The position numbers and the translations under genes are program-made. This document shows, one piece after another, positions 52,101-63,011 of a stretch of DNA of 64,000 bases. The stretch is taken from positions 39,163,875 through 39,227,874 of the forward strand of contig NC_080048.1 in NCBI RefSeq assembly GCF_026212465.1, in the 5' to 3' direction. The first letter of the stretch is position 1, and every line of letters begins with the position of its first letter. This stretch comes from Amaranthus tricolor. Taxonomy: Eukaryota; Streptophyta; Magnoliopsida; Caryophyllales; Amaranthaceae. Below the pieces are notes generated by a model. The model made no database searches, was not told where the DNA came from, and saw nothing but the letters and a program-made list of their open reading frames with translations.

Positions 52101-53100
52101 TGGTTCTTTACTATATTTGCTCTTATATGTTGATGATATGCTAGTAGCATGTAGCTCTTTGCTTAAGGTGGAGGACTTGAAAGAGTTGCTTTCAAGTGAA
52201 TTTGATATGAAAGATCTTGGTGAAGCCAAGAAGATTCTTGGGATGGAGATTTTGAGAGATCGGGCTAAGGGTGTCTTATACCTTAGTCAAAGGAAGTACA
52301 TTGAGAAAGTTGTTCAACGTTTCTCCATGGATGATGCTAAAGGTGTGTCTACTCCTCTTGCTTCTCATTTCAAATTGTCCAAGAATTTGTGTCCACAAAC
52401 AAAAGAGGAAGAAGAGCAAATGGTAAGAATTCCATACACTAGTGCCGTTGGTAGCATTATGTATGCTATGGTATGCTCTAGGCCCGACATTGCTCATGCG
52501 GTGAGTTTGGTGAGTAGATATATGTCTAATCCGGGTAAGGGACATTGGGAGGCACTAAAATGGCTATTGAGGTATTTGAAAGATACTTCAAATGTTTGTC
52601 TCATGTATGGGAAAAATTCAAGTGAGCTAACCGGGTTTTGTGACTCGGATTATGGTGGTGATCTAGATAATAGAAAGTCCACAAGTGGGTTTGTGTTTAC
52701 TTTGGGTGGTTCGGCGATTAGTTGGCAATCATCTTTGCAAGATGTGGTTGCTCTTTCTACAACCGAAGCGGAGTACATAGCCGTGGCCGAGTCATTCAAG
52801 GAAGCAAAATGGCTTAAAGGTCTTGTTGGTGAAATGTGCAACAAAGTGTGTGAGGTAAGTGTGCATTGTGATAGTCAAAGTGCAATTCATTTGGCTAGGA
52901 ATCAAAACACATTTCATAGAAGGTCCAAGCACATTGATATTAAGTATAACTTTATCCGGGATGAAGTTGAGCACAAAAGGGTGTTATTGAAGAAAATTGA
53001 CACTACGGAAAATCCGGCCGACATGATGACAAAGTCATTACCTACTACCAAGTTTGAGTTATGTGTTGACTTGGTAGGTTTAGCTCCTTGCTTGAGATAA
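49180..53100 (+). CDS. Copia gag-pol polyprotein, intact
   Basis: Single frame of 1306 residues. The frame is open back into the primer-binding site, but the first ATG with gag homology is at 49180 (MTTMKLDIEKFDRN). Domain order is gag, zinc knuckle CNYCKLKGHIKKDC (about 236-249), aspartic protease with DSG (WILDSGCTFHMTP, about 295), pre-integrase zinc region, integrase with catalytic D, D and E (HSDLWGP, RTDNGLEF, GVAERMNK), reverse transcriptase with YVDDML (about 982) and RNase H (CDSDYGG, ALSTTEAEY). This integrase-before-reverse-transcriptase order defines Copia. No frameshift or stop was found, and all the catalytic motifs I looked for are present. Only this frame is visible, so gag and pol are presumably made as one polyprotein. 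Confidence 0.97.
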   Translation: MTTMKLDIEKFDRNVNFGLWQVKMRAILIQNGVHKAIYGVEKMPEGMSASRREEIDTKALSAIQLCLSNEVLREVVKETTTKSIWEKLESLYMAKSVTNRLLLKSRLYDLRLEEGKPLKPHLDEFCSIVMDLQNIDVKLDDEDLAIYLLCSLPPSYKNFRETLLYGRDNLSSDDVKNALTQRDLIDTQLSQKSPSNASDGLFVRGRSQEKGSTSGSGNKGKGRSKSVRPNKNKSCNYCKLKGHIKKDCWKLKRKLEEEAREGTSNANASYVNDSDDGDVLVATHEYKGNNEWILDSGCTFHMTPNKTFFHTFESVDGGNVTMGNNTTCKVVGIGSIKIKMFDGIVRTLTDVRYVPGLKKNLLSLGTLDKIGCRITCEGGVMKVAKGSLVVMKGRLNGSLYALQGSTILGSANVSTSTMSDRDTKLWHLRLGHMSERGMFELSKQGLFDGKNFGNLGFCEHCVYGKHKRVSFKPAIHNTKGILDYVHSDLWGPSRTPSLSGCSYMLTFIDDYSRKVWCYFIKHKYEVFDVFLEWKKMIEKKAGRSIKTLRTDNGLEFVDSKFLNYCSNEGIVRHRTCAGRPQQNGVAERMNKTLLERARCMLNQANLGKQFWAEAVATACYLINRSPHTALKFKSPQEVWYNTPVNYSSLRIFGCPAYIHVNDGKLEPRARKGIFVGYGVGVKGYRVWCNESKKIIVSRDVVFDEDSMLVSNVEKPFNNDDNEAQVEVESSNVDNEKNDDVQQRSPPLSTTRQRRKIVAPRRYIEECDYVVYALNIASEVEGLNEPSTYKEAMASNDSSKWLIAMKQEMESLAKNRTWDIVVAPKKKKIVGCKWIFKRKEGPSSDIPPIYKARVVAKGYSQIEGIDFHEVFSPVVKHSSIRALLALVAMEDLELHQLDVKTAFLHGELEEEIFMKQPEGFEVAGKENHVCRLKRSLYGLKQSPRQWYKRFDSFMISHDFVRSSYDSCVYLKKFEDGSLLYLLLYVDDMLVACSSLLKVEDLKELLSSEFDMKDLGEAKKILGMEILRDRAKGVLYLSQRKYIEKVVQRFSMDDAKGVSTPLASHFKLSKNLCPQTKEEEEQMVRIPYTSAVGSIMYAMVCSRPDIAHAVSLVSRYMSNPGKGHWEALKWLLRYLKDTSNVCLMYGKNSSELTGFCDSDYGGDLDNRKSTSGFVFTLGGSAISWQSSLQDVVALSTTEAEYIAVAESFKEAKWLKGLVGEMCNKVCEVSVHCDSQSAIHLARNQNTFHRRSKHIDIKYNFIRDEVEHKRVLLKKIDTTENPADMMTKSLPTTKFELCVDLVGLAPCLR

Positions 53101-53195
53101 TGCCCTCTTGGGCATTTTGAGGTGTGTATGTTTTTTGAATATGAAGTGGATTGATGAATGTTGTGACTTGGGTGAACTCAAGTCAAGGTGGAGAT

Positions 53196-53789
53196 TGTTA
53201 TGAATGGTAGTATACTAATGTGATTATAAATGATAGTATACTAATGTGTGACTTGAGTGCACATTAAAGGGTTGAATTCATGTGTGTGACTCTTGAGTTG
53301 TGGAATCCAAAAGGGTGTAATAAGGTGAAGAGTATTCATGGGAATTATTGGTGTTAATGAAGATTAAGGTGAAGAGTCCCATGTGTGTGACTCTTGAGAT
53401 AATGCCTTTTCAAGTTCTTAGAGTTATTTCATAGTATTCATTACCCTAAATTAACTATGTATTTATGTGAGCCATTCATCTTCAAGTACCTAGCACTATA
53501 AATAGGGCTCTCATACCCACACTTCATGTGTAAAAACACATCAAACACAACCCTTAAGCCAAACACATAGCCTATTGTTGTTATCTCTATCTCAATTGTA
53601 ATTCTTCATATTGAAGTGTTGTTTGTATTCATTTGATATAATATAAACATAACTACACACCACGGAGGACGTAGCCATCATTGGGTGAACCTCCTTAAAT
53701 TTTTGTGTCCTTGTTTGTTACTTTGTCAAACTTATTTTTGCTCATTGTTGTTTGTTCTTAACATCGTAAGTATTTGGCGATCGTTTTCA
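53196..53789 (+). repeat. 3' LTR of the young Copia element
   Basis: Same length as the 5' LTR and, by eye, identical except for one T-to-C change near 53377. Confidence 0.95.
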
Positions 53790-53949
53790 CATGAGAATCC
53801 ATGTAAATAGACTCTATTCATAATCTGATTAACTATTATTATAATAATATGAAATGATAACTGACATGATATCACAATAATAACTCATAAAATTTAAATG
53901 ATTAAAAGAAACCAATTTAAAAAATTTAAACTACTCAACAGTAAGTCCT

Positions 53950-54210
53950 TAAGAAATGTTACATATTCTTACACATCTTATATACGAGAGTGAGTTGGGC
54001 TTAAAGTGTAGATACAATACAAATCATCCTCATACTAGCATAAAATATTTCACTTTAAATTAACGGTGGGTGAGATTAAACTCGTAATCTTTTGTTAAGT
54101 TGACTCTGATACCATATCAAGAAACTAATTTAACCAAAAATTTAATTTTCAGGTTGAAGTCTATGGCGTCATAATATGGCGTCATAATATGTTATATTCT
54201 TTTAACATAT
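53950..54210 (-). mobile_element. Degenerate TRIM copy
   Basis: It retains GTTGACTCTGATACCA (the primer-binding region in minus orientation), followed by CAAGAAACTAATTTAACC, and ends TTCTTTTAACA, matching the family at 34539-34826. The left terminal repeat is mostly lost. The right repeat contains an internal 13-bp duplication of ATGGCGTCATAAT. Confidence 0.65.
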
Positions 54211-54802
54211 ATAACCCATACAATTTTATCCTAGTCTAACATAAGTCAAGCCTCAGCACGCGTAAATTAAAGTATAATACAAGTCCAATAACCGGTCTAT
54301 TCTAAAATTTTATTTAACAAATATATTTATCATCATCATTCCAATAAGTACCATCTAAAGCAGAATATGAAAAGGATGGAAAAGAAAGTTCATAAATTCC
54401 CTCATCAAGAAAATTTGTGATTGAAAAGAGCCCCAACTCGAATACTTTAATAATTATATTAACTTAAAAAAAAGTAAAATAATGGGAAAACAAAAAGATG
54501 GGTATGAAGATGAAAAGAAAAAGAATGACAACAAAATAAAAATTAAAAAAAAAGAAGCAAAATTTTTTTTAAAAAAATAATAATATTAAATGAGTATAAA
54601 CAAACTTAAAGCAAGGGAATGTGTTACTTAACAATTTAGTTTAGGGGGTTGTTGGACTTACTCTATAAAGTTTAAGTCACTCTCTTTTTTCACAATTATT
54701 TTCCCCCCACTTCATACCTTCTAACATTTCCTATATATATTTCTATATATTTCTCCCTTTTTTTCATCGTAAACAATAAGAATTAAGAAAAAGAAAAATA
54801 AT
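54211..54802 (+). promoter_or_regulatory. Upstream region of the carboxypeptidase-like gene
   Basis: AT-rich sequence leads to CTATATATATTTCTATATATTT (about 54731-54752), a probable TATA region about 60 bp upstream of the ATG. A short A-rich leader follows. Transcription probably starts near 54770. Inferred from position and composition only. Confidence 0.5.
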
Positions 54803-57800
54803 ATGGGTGGATCAAATAATTATATTTATTCCTATTTATTTGTATTTTCTATAATTTTTCTTTTTAGTTTAAAATCATTTGCAATACCAAATAATGAAGA
54901 AAATGAGTTTAAACTTTCCTCAACTACAACTTTTCCTAGATTACAAGCAGAAAGATTGATTAAGCAACTTAATTTATTCCCTAAACAATCATTTAATAAA
55001 TATCATCATGACCCAGTTATGAATGTGGGTGGGTTAGAAAATGAGTCGGGTTTGGTTGAAAGGAAGTTTAAGATATCCGAACTTGGTGATTCGGGTAGTA
55101 GTGTTGAAGATTTGGGTCATCATGCTGGCTATTATCGTCTTCCTCATAGCAAAGATGCTAGGTATGTAATCTAATTAATTAATGTAGTTTTTTATTATTA
55201 AAAAGTCGGTTTTTTGATGTAGAAAGTAAATTTTCATGGGAAGTTATGATTAGGATGGATATGATTATTAAATTTTCGTATTAATTTAACAGTATTTTGA
55301 ATTTAGTTATGAAATTTATGTACAAACAAACGAATTGTGAGATAACATGTTGTTGATTTGTGTTTCTAATCACAGATGATATGATAAGTGTGAATTTTCG
55401 TAGAGTGTAAAGAATTTATCATTTTTGATAATTTTAAATTTTAAATTTAAAATTCATATGAAATTTATGTAATTTTGTTCATATTTTTGTCTTTTTTGTA
55501 GGAAGTTACAATTATATGATTTTTAATTATTTTAGTAAATAAATAAAATTTTTAAAAACTTTAAAAAATTATAAAAAGTTTTTATAAAGATAGTGATTTC
55601 AAGTTTTTAACTTTTTTACGGAATGGTTGAATTTTTTTAAGTGCATAGTGACGGTTTGATTTTCTTTCAAGTTATAACTTTTTGTGACTACACTTACGTT
55701 TTGTTTGAGATATGAGTAGTGTTTTCCACGGTTGTTTTGATAATTCACCAATTTTTTGACTTTTTTTTATAGTTCTACTTTTGAGGCTAAAATCTCATTA
55801 TTTTCATACTTTGACTTGATTGCAATTTGCAAGTTTGCAATCATCTAGATATAAAGCACAAGTTCATATTTTTTTTCGAAACATAAAAAACCATTCCATG
55901 ATGAAAAAATCATTTTATGGCGAAATGACCTCTAAACAAGAATTTCATAAGCTAAAAGTTTCTATTATTAAATTATTTAACTCAAATATGAAGCTTCACG
56001 GTGAGATCATCCCGTACAAAAATTTGTGAAAGAAAATAATAGGTTCGTGTAATATGTGAATATGTGATATAACAAGTCTTAATGTTCTTATTTTATACTC
56101 CCTCCTATTCAGCCTAAATGTACCATTTGACTTTTCACACATGTCGAGGCAACATTTTAACCTTTAATATCTTAAATTATTCTTAATTAAAAATTATAAA
56201 AAGTTGATATTAATAATCCTTGTATTGAGACAAATCAAACAAGATCCCACATAACTATGTTTTAACTTATAGATTAAGAGTAAAATACAAATTAAGAGTG
56301 ATAAGTGAATAGTGCTAAAAATTAAATGGGACATTTAAGCTGAATAGGAGGTAGTATTACTTTCTCTGTTATGTGACTTTTGTCACAAGTACAATTTCGA
56401 TGAAAATAAAAAAAAAAGGGAGATAAGTGGAGGAAAAAGTATAAAAGATAACATAAAATAATAAGTCAAATACATAAATGAAAATTAAAAAAAAAATATG
56501 AGTCATAACTAAAATAAAAAATACAACAAACTCAATAAAATTGATCAAATGAAAAAAAAATAGCAAAAGCAATGAAACAAACAGATTATAAATTATTAAT
56601 TGCCTAGTGATCATAATAAATGTGAAAGGGTTACTACATGATTTGTATCCTCTCATTTCTACATTTTTTTCTACACTTTTTAAGGTACAAAATAATACTC
56701 TTTTTGTCTTTATGAGATTGCTATAATTTTTTTTTTGGTCCATCATTTTTACTTTGCTAAATTTTTTTATGAAAATGTCCATATTTTTTCTTTTATTCAC
56801 ACATTTTAATGCTCCGTTAATATCATCCATATAATTTAAATAATTTCACTATTTCTTAATCTATGTACAATAGATAATTATTGTAATTTTCTGAATTCAT
56901 TGTATTAGTTTTACTCTCAAGATTAATCTATATACACTATTTCTTAATCAATGTACAATATATAATCTATGTACAATATTGTGATGCCAATTGTATTGAA
57001 GTTTTATTTAGAAAGTAGGATTATTAGCTATAAATAGAATGTTATTTATCTTTTCTCTATTTTTTAATTAAAATTTACTAAATTGAAAGCAAAAACAGTT
57101 ATAACTCTTAATCTGTAGCAAATTCAAATGAATATAAAAATATATTTGTTTTATCGGCTTAAGGCTTAAACAAAGGAGTAAATTAATGAAACACTTTAAC
57201 CTTTAAGTATGGAAAAGATAATAAAGTAAAGAAAAACACTTTCTTTTTCAAGAATAGAAGTGGAGTAGAAGGTGTACACTCAATAAATTTATCATTGTAG
57301 GGTATTAAGGGAAGAAATGGTGATATCTAGACTTAAAGAGTGTAGTATACTCATCCTTAGTTGTGTTTATTCTTGTATCGTTGTAGGGCATAAAAAGAAG
57401 GAATGAGCTAGATTAGCATCATTACCATCAATAATGATGTCAATCTCCTTTTCTTTTTCTAACATTGCCAAAGCAAAAAGAAAAAAAAATCAATTTATGT
57501 ATTTTTACTACATTGATTTAAGTTAAATCGAAAGTTATTTACCTAGAAAATCAATTCTAACCCAAAAATATTGACATGAAACTTAATAGTTTACTAACTG
57601 AAGTATTAGAAAGTAAAAGAGTCGGGTCAAGTATAATCTACATCGTAGTTACTAAAGTGTATTTGTAATTTACATTTGAATTGATTAGTGGATAGGAAAT
57701 TGATGCGGTCAGGTAAACTTAATGAATAGGTCGAGCTGGGTTGGGCAAAATCTTATCGGGGTGTTCCTAATTGAGTTGTAACACTCCTAAAACACGATCT

Positions 57801-60216
57801 ATTGGTTATGTGTGACCACTGGAACTGATCAATTGGTTCATATAATCAAGTCTAAATCTTTTCAGATTAAGGCTCTAACATTATTGTTGTTTCTGACACA
57901 TGAGAATTTTGCAGGATGTTCTACTTTTTCTTTGAATCTCGGAGCAGCAAGAGCGACCCAGTGGTCATATGGTTGACAGGAGGACCAGGATGCAGTAGTG
58001 AGCTTGCTCTCTTTTATGAGAATGGCCCATTCCAAATTGCCAACAATATGTCTCTTCTTTGGAATGATTTCGGTTGGGATAAGGTCTAACTTCAACCATT
58101 CCTTCTCATAGGAATACATCTGTGTTGCTGAAAACTTTTCGGGTTTTCTAACTTTTGTCGGTTTTTTGCAGGCATCGAATCTCATCTATGTCGACCAGCC
58201 AGTAGGAACAGGTTTCAGTTACACTTCGGATAACAGTGATATCCGACACGATGAAAATGGTGTTAGCAATGACTTGTATGACTTCCTGCAGGTATGTATA
58301 ATGCCTGTCTTCTGTTACTAAATTAACGGATTTCATGCCAGAACGAGAACTGTTGTAACTTCCCGATGTTTCTGAAAAATGGCAGGCTTTCTTCAAAGCA
58401 CATCCTGATTATGCGAAAAATGACTTCTATGTCACCGGAGAATCCTACGCTGGGCACTACATCCCTGCCTTCGCTGCTCGAGTTCACAGCGGAAATAAAG
58501 CTCAAGAAGGATTGCACATAAACCTCAAGGTATCTCTCTCCACAATTCGCTCAAAATGACCTAAATATATCCCAAATCCGACCATATTTTGCTTTTTCCG
58601 ATTCAGATTAGCGAATCATGTGACAGTAGAACTGATTCGTTGATTCAATCTTTATCCTTGCAATAGGGTTTCGCTATTGGTAATGGTCTCACTCACCCCG
58701 AAATTCAATACAAAGCATATCCAGACTATGCTTTGGATAACGGGATCATCAACAAGAAAGATCACAAACGCATCAGCAATATGATTCCTGCTTGCGAACA
58801 GGCAATCAAGCAATGTGGTAAACAACATCGATTCTTAGTTCCTGAATGCAATTACAACTTTTCAGTAATTCTTATATAATGTTTGCTTATCCTTGGGAAT
58901 TCAGGTACTGGTGGTAAAGATGCCTGTTTGAGTGCATACTTTGCTTGTACCAACATCTTCAACAAGATTATGGATCTAGCAGGAGACATAAATGTAAGCA
59001 ACACAACACTATCTTGCATTCTAGAAAAAGAAGTGAAATGAACAAAACAGATCAAAATCATGACATGAGAAAAGGGCTATTAATCCTTACCTTATTTTTA
59101 AAAGGCACGAGGTCCCAAAGACACTAAGGATCGACTCTCTATAGCCTAGGTTCTAGGCGTCAGGTGAAAGCACTAGCCTTTGGGTGCGAGACGTTTCAAA
59201 ATAGAGGGAAAAACGTAAATTAAAACTCCAAAAAACCCTGAAGAGAAATAAAGAAAAAATGCATTTATATAATGTGCCAGTGAAATGGGCTCCGCCTGAG
59301 ATTAAGAACAAAAGCGCTCGAGTTGCATTTTGAGGCGCCCTCCTTAAGGATTTACCTCGCCCAGCCCTATCGAGGCGCTAGGCCCGTTGCCTGCTGAAGG
59401 CACTAGCCTTAGGTGCGCCTAGGCGAGCTTTTTAGAACTAAGATCCTTACCCCAAAACGAAAAAAGAGGACACCAATTACTCTACGTACATCTGACTCTT
59501 TCATGTGCACTGTGCAGTACTATGACATCAGGAAGAAGTGCGAAACAAACTTGTGTTATGACTTCTCAGACATGGAAACATTGTTGAATCAAAAATCAGT
59601 AAGACAAGCCTTGGGTGTTGGGGACATAGACTTTGTATCTTGTAGCACAGAGGTGTACGATGCTATGCAAATGGACTGGATGAGGAACCTCGAAGTGGGT
59701 ATCCCTGCACTTTTGGAGGATGGGGTCAAGTTGCTGGTTTATGCTGGGGAGAACGATTTGATATGCAACTGGCTCGGTAAGCACTGCCCACGCCCCACAA
59801 CCAGAGCATTCAATCTATTCCAGATTTCTCCGTCCATTTTATCATGTAAAGTGAGTCTTTTTTATTGTCGACTGCAGGGAACTCTAGATGGGTGCACGCC
59901 ATGGAATGGTCTGGACAGAAAGATTTTACAACAGCTCGTACTGTATCCTTCTCTGTTGACGGTAAAGAAGCAGGACAGCTGAAAAGTCACGGTCCCCTTG
60001 CTTTCCTCAAGGTCTAACACTCAAACTAGTACATCGTCTTATGAATTTTTTTTAAAGAAGCTTTGAACTAACTTAGGTGCTTCTATGAGACAGGTGCACG
60101 ATGCTGGACACATGGTACCAATGGACCAGCCTAAGGCTGCTTTAGAGATGCTCAAGAGGTGGACACAAGGTACATTGACCTTGACAGATAAAACAGATGA
60201 AATTTCTCTTCTATGA
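54803..60216 (+). CDS. Serine carboxypeptidase-like protein (SCPL48/49-type), nine exons
   Basis: Peptidase family S10, secreted or vacuolar. Members remove C-terminal residues or act as acyltransferases. Exons: 54803-55161, 57915-58083, 58172-58291, 58386-58529, 58667-58817, 58905-58993, 59518-59776, 59878-60011, 60094-60216. All are GT-AG and give 515 residues, the normal family length. A hydrophobic signal peptide covers about residues 1-26. The oxyanion-hole motif GGPGCSS is in exon 2. The catalytic triad is S236 (GESYAG), D424 (AGENDLICNW) and H481 (DAGHMVPMDQP), so it is predicted active. The conserved VDQPVGTGFSY and DIRKKC segments point to the SCPL47-49 group, not the acyltransferase clade. 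Intron 1 is 2753 bp and holds a Stowaway MITE and a LINE tail. Intron 6 holds a 351-bp TIR element. Confidence 0.95.
56096..56356. mobile_element. Stowaway-like MITE in carboxypeptidase intron 1
   Basis: The left end is TACTCCCTCCTATTCAGC and the right end reads GCTGAATAGGAGGTAGTA, inverted repeats of about 18 bp with a single mismatch. TA lies at the borders. Length is about 260 bp. CTCCCTCC-type ends are typical of Stowaway-class elements. Confidence 0.85.
57834..57892 (+). mobile_element. LINE 3' tail next to a splice acceptor
   Basis: It reads TTGGTTCATATAATCAAGTC, then TCAGATTAAGGCTCTAACAT and a TTATTGTTGTTT run. This aligns with the tail of the LINE remnant at 9098-9160. Its end lies 22 bp before the acceptor of exon 2 (57914). 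The tail thus supplies the CTAAC branch-like sequence and the T-rich tract of the intron. Confidence 0.55.
58541..58622. mobile_element. Copy 4 of the short inverted-terminal repeat, in carboxypeptidase intron 4
   Basis: It begins CACAATTCGCTCAAAATGAC and ends GATTAGCGAATCATGTG, matching the end of the copy at 36399-36513. It fills most of intron 4 (58530-58666). Confidence 0.5.
59092..59442. mobile_element. 351-bp TIR element in carboxypeptidase intron 6
   Basis: Perfect 9-bp direct repeats ATCCTTACC flank it (59083-59091, 59443-59451). The ends are imperfect inverted repeats: TTATTTTTAAAAGGCACG at the left, and TTAGTTCTAAAAAGCTCG read outward from the right. Inside are CCTAGGCG-type palindromes and the duplicated motif GCACTAGCCTT (59168, 59400). 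A 9-bp duplication fits a Mutator-type or, if misjudged by a base, hAT-type element. Confidence 0.8.
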
Positions 60217-60383
60217 TATGTTGTCGGTCACAGACGGGTCAGAATTGCTTAGAGTAAAATCAAGACTGCAGCCTGTTCTCATGGCTGGGATCATTGAGAA
60301 AATTAGTTTGACCCAATTAGAAATCAGCGTACCGTACTAGTGATCTTTGTAACCATGAAGTTTCAATTATTTTGAAGAATACT

Positions 60384-60389
60384 AATAAA
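60384..60389 (+). terminator. Candidate polyadenylation signal of the carboxypeptidase gene
   Basis: AATAAA lies 168 bp after the stop codon. It is the canonical form, which is often degenerate in plants. Confidence 0.4.
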
Positions 60390-61051
60390 ATATACAACCC
60401 TTTGTTTATTATTCAGTCTGTGCTGATGAATAGAAGTTTAAAAGGAATGGAATATGCAGGACTTTCACTTACTTTTATTATGACAAGAAAGCTGACGAGA
60501 ATCACATGCATAGAGAGATTGTTCTACAAGCAGAAGACGAAATTATCATTATATTCCTAATCAACAAAACAAATGAAAGCAAACACATAACACATTATGC
60601 CCATATGTTAATGTTTAGGATCCACTCAATCATCTCTTTTTATGCAATATTACACTAACATTTGACTAAAATCTATTTAAGAAAAACAGTGCAAAACCAG
60701 CCAAGTTCAAACATCACCTTGTTCAGATATCTGACAGAAAAATTATATATTCACCAAATGTAATGCCAGTCTTAGCTTAACCAAAAAGAGCATTCATAAT
60801 CAATTCAATGAAACCTATCATGGAAGTACAAGTTCATATTCAAAGGGGTCAAATAAAATCATTCATTCACTTAAGATTTTCAAAATCTCTTTGTTGTCGA
60901 TTTGTAAGAACCAGAAGTTTTTATTAACAATTAAGCAGCATAGATACAGAGTTCAAATATAATTAAAAAAAAAACAACCATTTCAAAGCATGTTAATTCC
61001 TGACATTGAGGACTACTGAAACCTAGCTCCTTAATCTAGAAATAGATAATA
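60390..61051. other. Spacer between convergent genes
   Basis: AT-rich, with no open frame of note. It must hold the 3' untranslated region of the minus-strand OB-fold gene that ends at 61052. Confidence 0.5.
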
Positions 61052-61996
61052 CTATGTACTAGGGCACGCACTATAGAGTTCCTTCAACGACTGAATAACC
61101 GGCTGAAACCCAGAGCTCAAAGGAACAACTGATGCTACTCGAAGATGTTGAGCATTACCATTCTTCGGCTTAGCCAATGTCATCCGACACATTTCACCTT
61201 CAAGAATTTTATTAGCATTTGCAGCTGCAAGAATCCAGCCACAGATTACTCGACGTTATTTGGAATAATACTTCTATTTAGTATCCATATCTTATCCATT
61301 AAGGTTTCTAACAAAATACAGTTAGGGCTCGACAATCCACATGTATGGAACTACTGCTATCATGGAGTTTTACAAAATCAAACAAGGACAAAATACAAAA
61401 AATTGTGCAATGAAATCAGATAATAACAGCAATGGTTTTTCATACGAAAGGCGGCAATAAAAGCTACTGTATTGAACCGAAAATTCAGATACTCAGAACA
61501 TTTGCCATTAAAGAATACAGAAGAAATGTACCTGAAAAAGGGTGAAACTTAGCAAAATGGAAGAACTCATCAGCAGAACAACCAAAGAGAACTTTAGCAG
61601 CCCTATCAAAACATATCACCTTAAAAACCCTAGTGTCTGATGCAATTGACATCTGCAAAAAATTCACCAATAACCCCCAATCTAATCAATTAGCAATAAA
61701 CTAACAACTCAAAAAAGCTATAGTAATGTACACATTAAACATTCGTAATCACTAACAAGGTAAACGGATATGAAATAAACAAAAAAAAGGAAAAGGACAA
61801 GTATGGAACTAACAAGAATGCGGAAGAGACGTTTAGAGCCAAAAGAAGAGGTGTTGAAGGCTTTGGCATTGCAGAAATTGCAGAGAAAAGTAGGGTTATG
61901 GAGAGGCTTTTCACAAACCGAACAAACCAAGTATGAGAAGTCATTGCTTGTGTCTATGGCTACAATGGCGTACGTCTCTGGCTTCTCGTCTGCCAT
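61052..61996 (-). CDS. Small OB-fold / zinc-binding protein (replication factor A C-terminal-like)
   Basis: Exons: 61996-61814, 61652-61532, 61224-61052. All are GT-AG, giving one frame of 158 residues from the ATG in MADEKPETYA. A four-Cys zinc site is visible (C25, C28, C39, C42: CSVC...CNFC), followed by KRLFRIL, then RVFKVICFDRAAKVLFGCSA, the hallmark of the RPA1 C-terminal OB-fold family. The end reads AKPKNGNAQHLRVASVVP. Single-domain plant proteins of this type are annotated as nucleic-acid-binding OB-fold-like. The precise role is not known to me. Exon 2 starts at the exact base after ATTCTT. An alternative in-frame MSIASD start exists but would lack the zinc site. It is convergent with the carboxypeptidase gene. 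Confidence 0.9.
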
Positions 61997-62050
61997 GGTT
62001 GTCTGCTGCTTATGAACTGACGTGCAATGCGTATATTCGTGTTCCGACGG

Positions 62051-62060
62051 ATTTATATAA
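62051..62060 (-). promoter_or_regulatory. Probable TATA box of the OB-fold gene
   Basis: On the minus strand it reads TTATATAAAT, 55 bp before the ATG at 61996, leaving a leader of about 25 bases. Inferred from sequence and spacing. Confidence 0.5.
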
Positions 62061-63011
62061 TTTGTCCAGTCATCTTCGATTTTAATTATATATTGACCGA
62101 TTTTTGGGTTAAGGTTATGGTTTTGTTGTTGTTTATGTAAGTTCGGACATCTCCAACTAGAACGAAGTAAATTGGTCAAATATTCCGTTGAAATTAAAAA
62201 TTAAACGGATTTAGTTTCAGAAAAATTGAACGAATTTAAAAAGGCGTAAAACTAAAAATAAAAATAAATCTCATATACAACTAGAAACATAAACTGAAAT
62301 TCAACCTTTTACTTGATGATCAGTGAACACCCTCACTCTATCATTTTGATTTTGCTACACATTCTTGTATAACGTTTCATTTAATCTTTGTTATTTGAAA
62401 TTTTTAATCATGGGTTCGCATTCTCTTTTCTTAATATCGCTTTGGACGATAGCGAAAGTGTTCGGGGAAATAAAATGCTCGATTTCTCTATATTAATACC
62501 TTGCTCTCTGATTGCTCATAGAACATACCGAAGTCTATAGTAATATTATTCATTAAACATGTACACTTTTAATTTACAAAAAGTTGCAAAAAAAGTTTGA
62601 ATTAGGAACAAAGTTTGTTATTAGAACAATGCTTCTATGTATGACCACAAACTCGTGAAAATAATATTTTTACAAAATAAAAAAATATACTTGGTTACAT
62701 TGTTTTTGAACTCGGGGCGAGTTTTAAGTTAAGTCGAACTTGAAATCATAAGCTCAAAAAAGGTCGAGTTGGTTCAAGCTTGAAGGCCAGTGTTGTGAAC
62801 CGCATAAAACAAACCCCGAGTTAAATATAGCTTACCATTATATCTTGATACTTGAAATGAGCTCCTATACAAAAATTCTTCAGCACTCACGGCTCCAAGG
62901 AAATCCCAACTATAATGATGTTAAATCGAATCACCAGAAATGACGTCTCAGGCAAACGCACCCGAGAAACAATGGTTTAACTAAAAAAAAGCACAGCATA
63001 CTTTTCCGATT
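62061..63011. other. Spacer between the OB-fold gene and the tRNA-synthetase gene
   Basis: It holds the upstream region of the OB-fold gene and the 3' flank of the synthetase gene. A GGTCGAG/CTCGGGGCGAG-containing stretch near 62710-62790 looks repetitive. No coding exon was seen. Confidence 0.45.

Larger units (their letters stand above)
48528..53789 (+). mobile_element. Complete, young Ty1/Copia retrotransposon (Tork-like)
   Basis: Two 594-bp LTRs (48528-49121, 53196-53789) differ by eye at one base (GAGTCTCATG versus GAGTCCCATG). Perfect 5-bp duplications CATGA flank it at 48523-48527 and 53790-53794. The primer-binding site TGGTATCAGAGCC is at 49124-49136. The polypurine tract AAGGTGGAGAT is at 53185-53195. 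One uninterrupted gag-pol frame fills the interior. It looks structurally autonomous. The near-identical LTRs imply very recent insertion. Confidence 0.97.

Noticed and set aside
54471..54600. Coding exon upstream of the carboxypeptidase gene
   Set aside because: A-rich low-complexity sequence only; the gene already has a signal peptide and first ATG at 54803.
56369..56830. 153-codon minus-strand open frame
   Set aside because: Low-complexity, hydrophobic translation of AT-rich intron 1 of the carboxypeptidase gene with no family signature.
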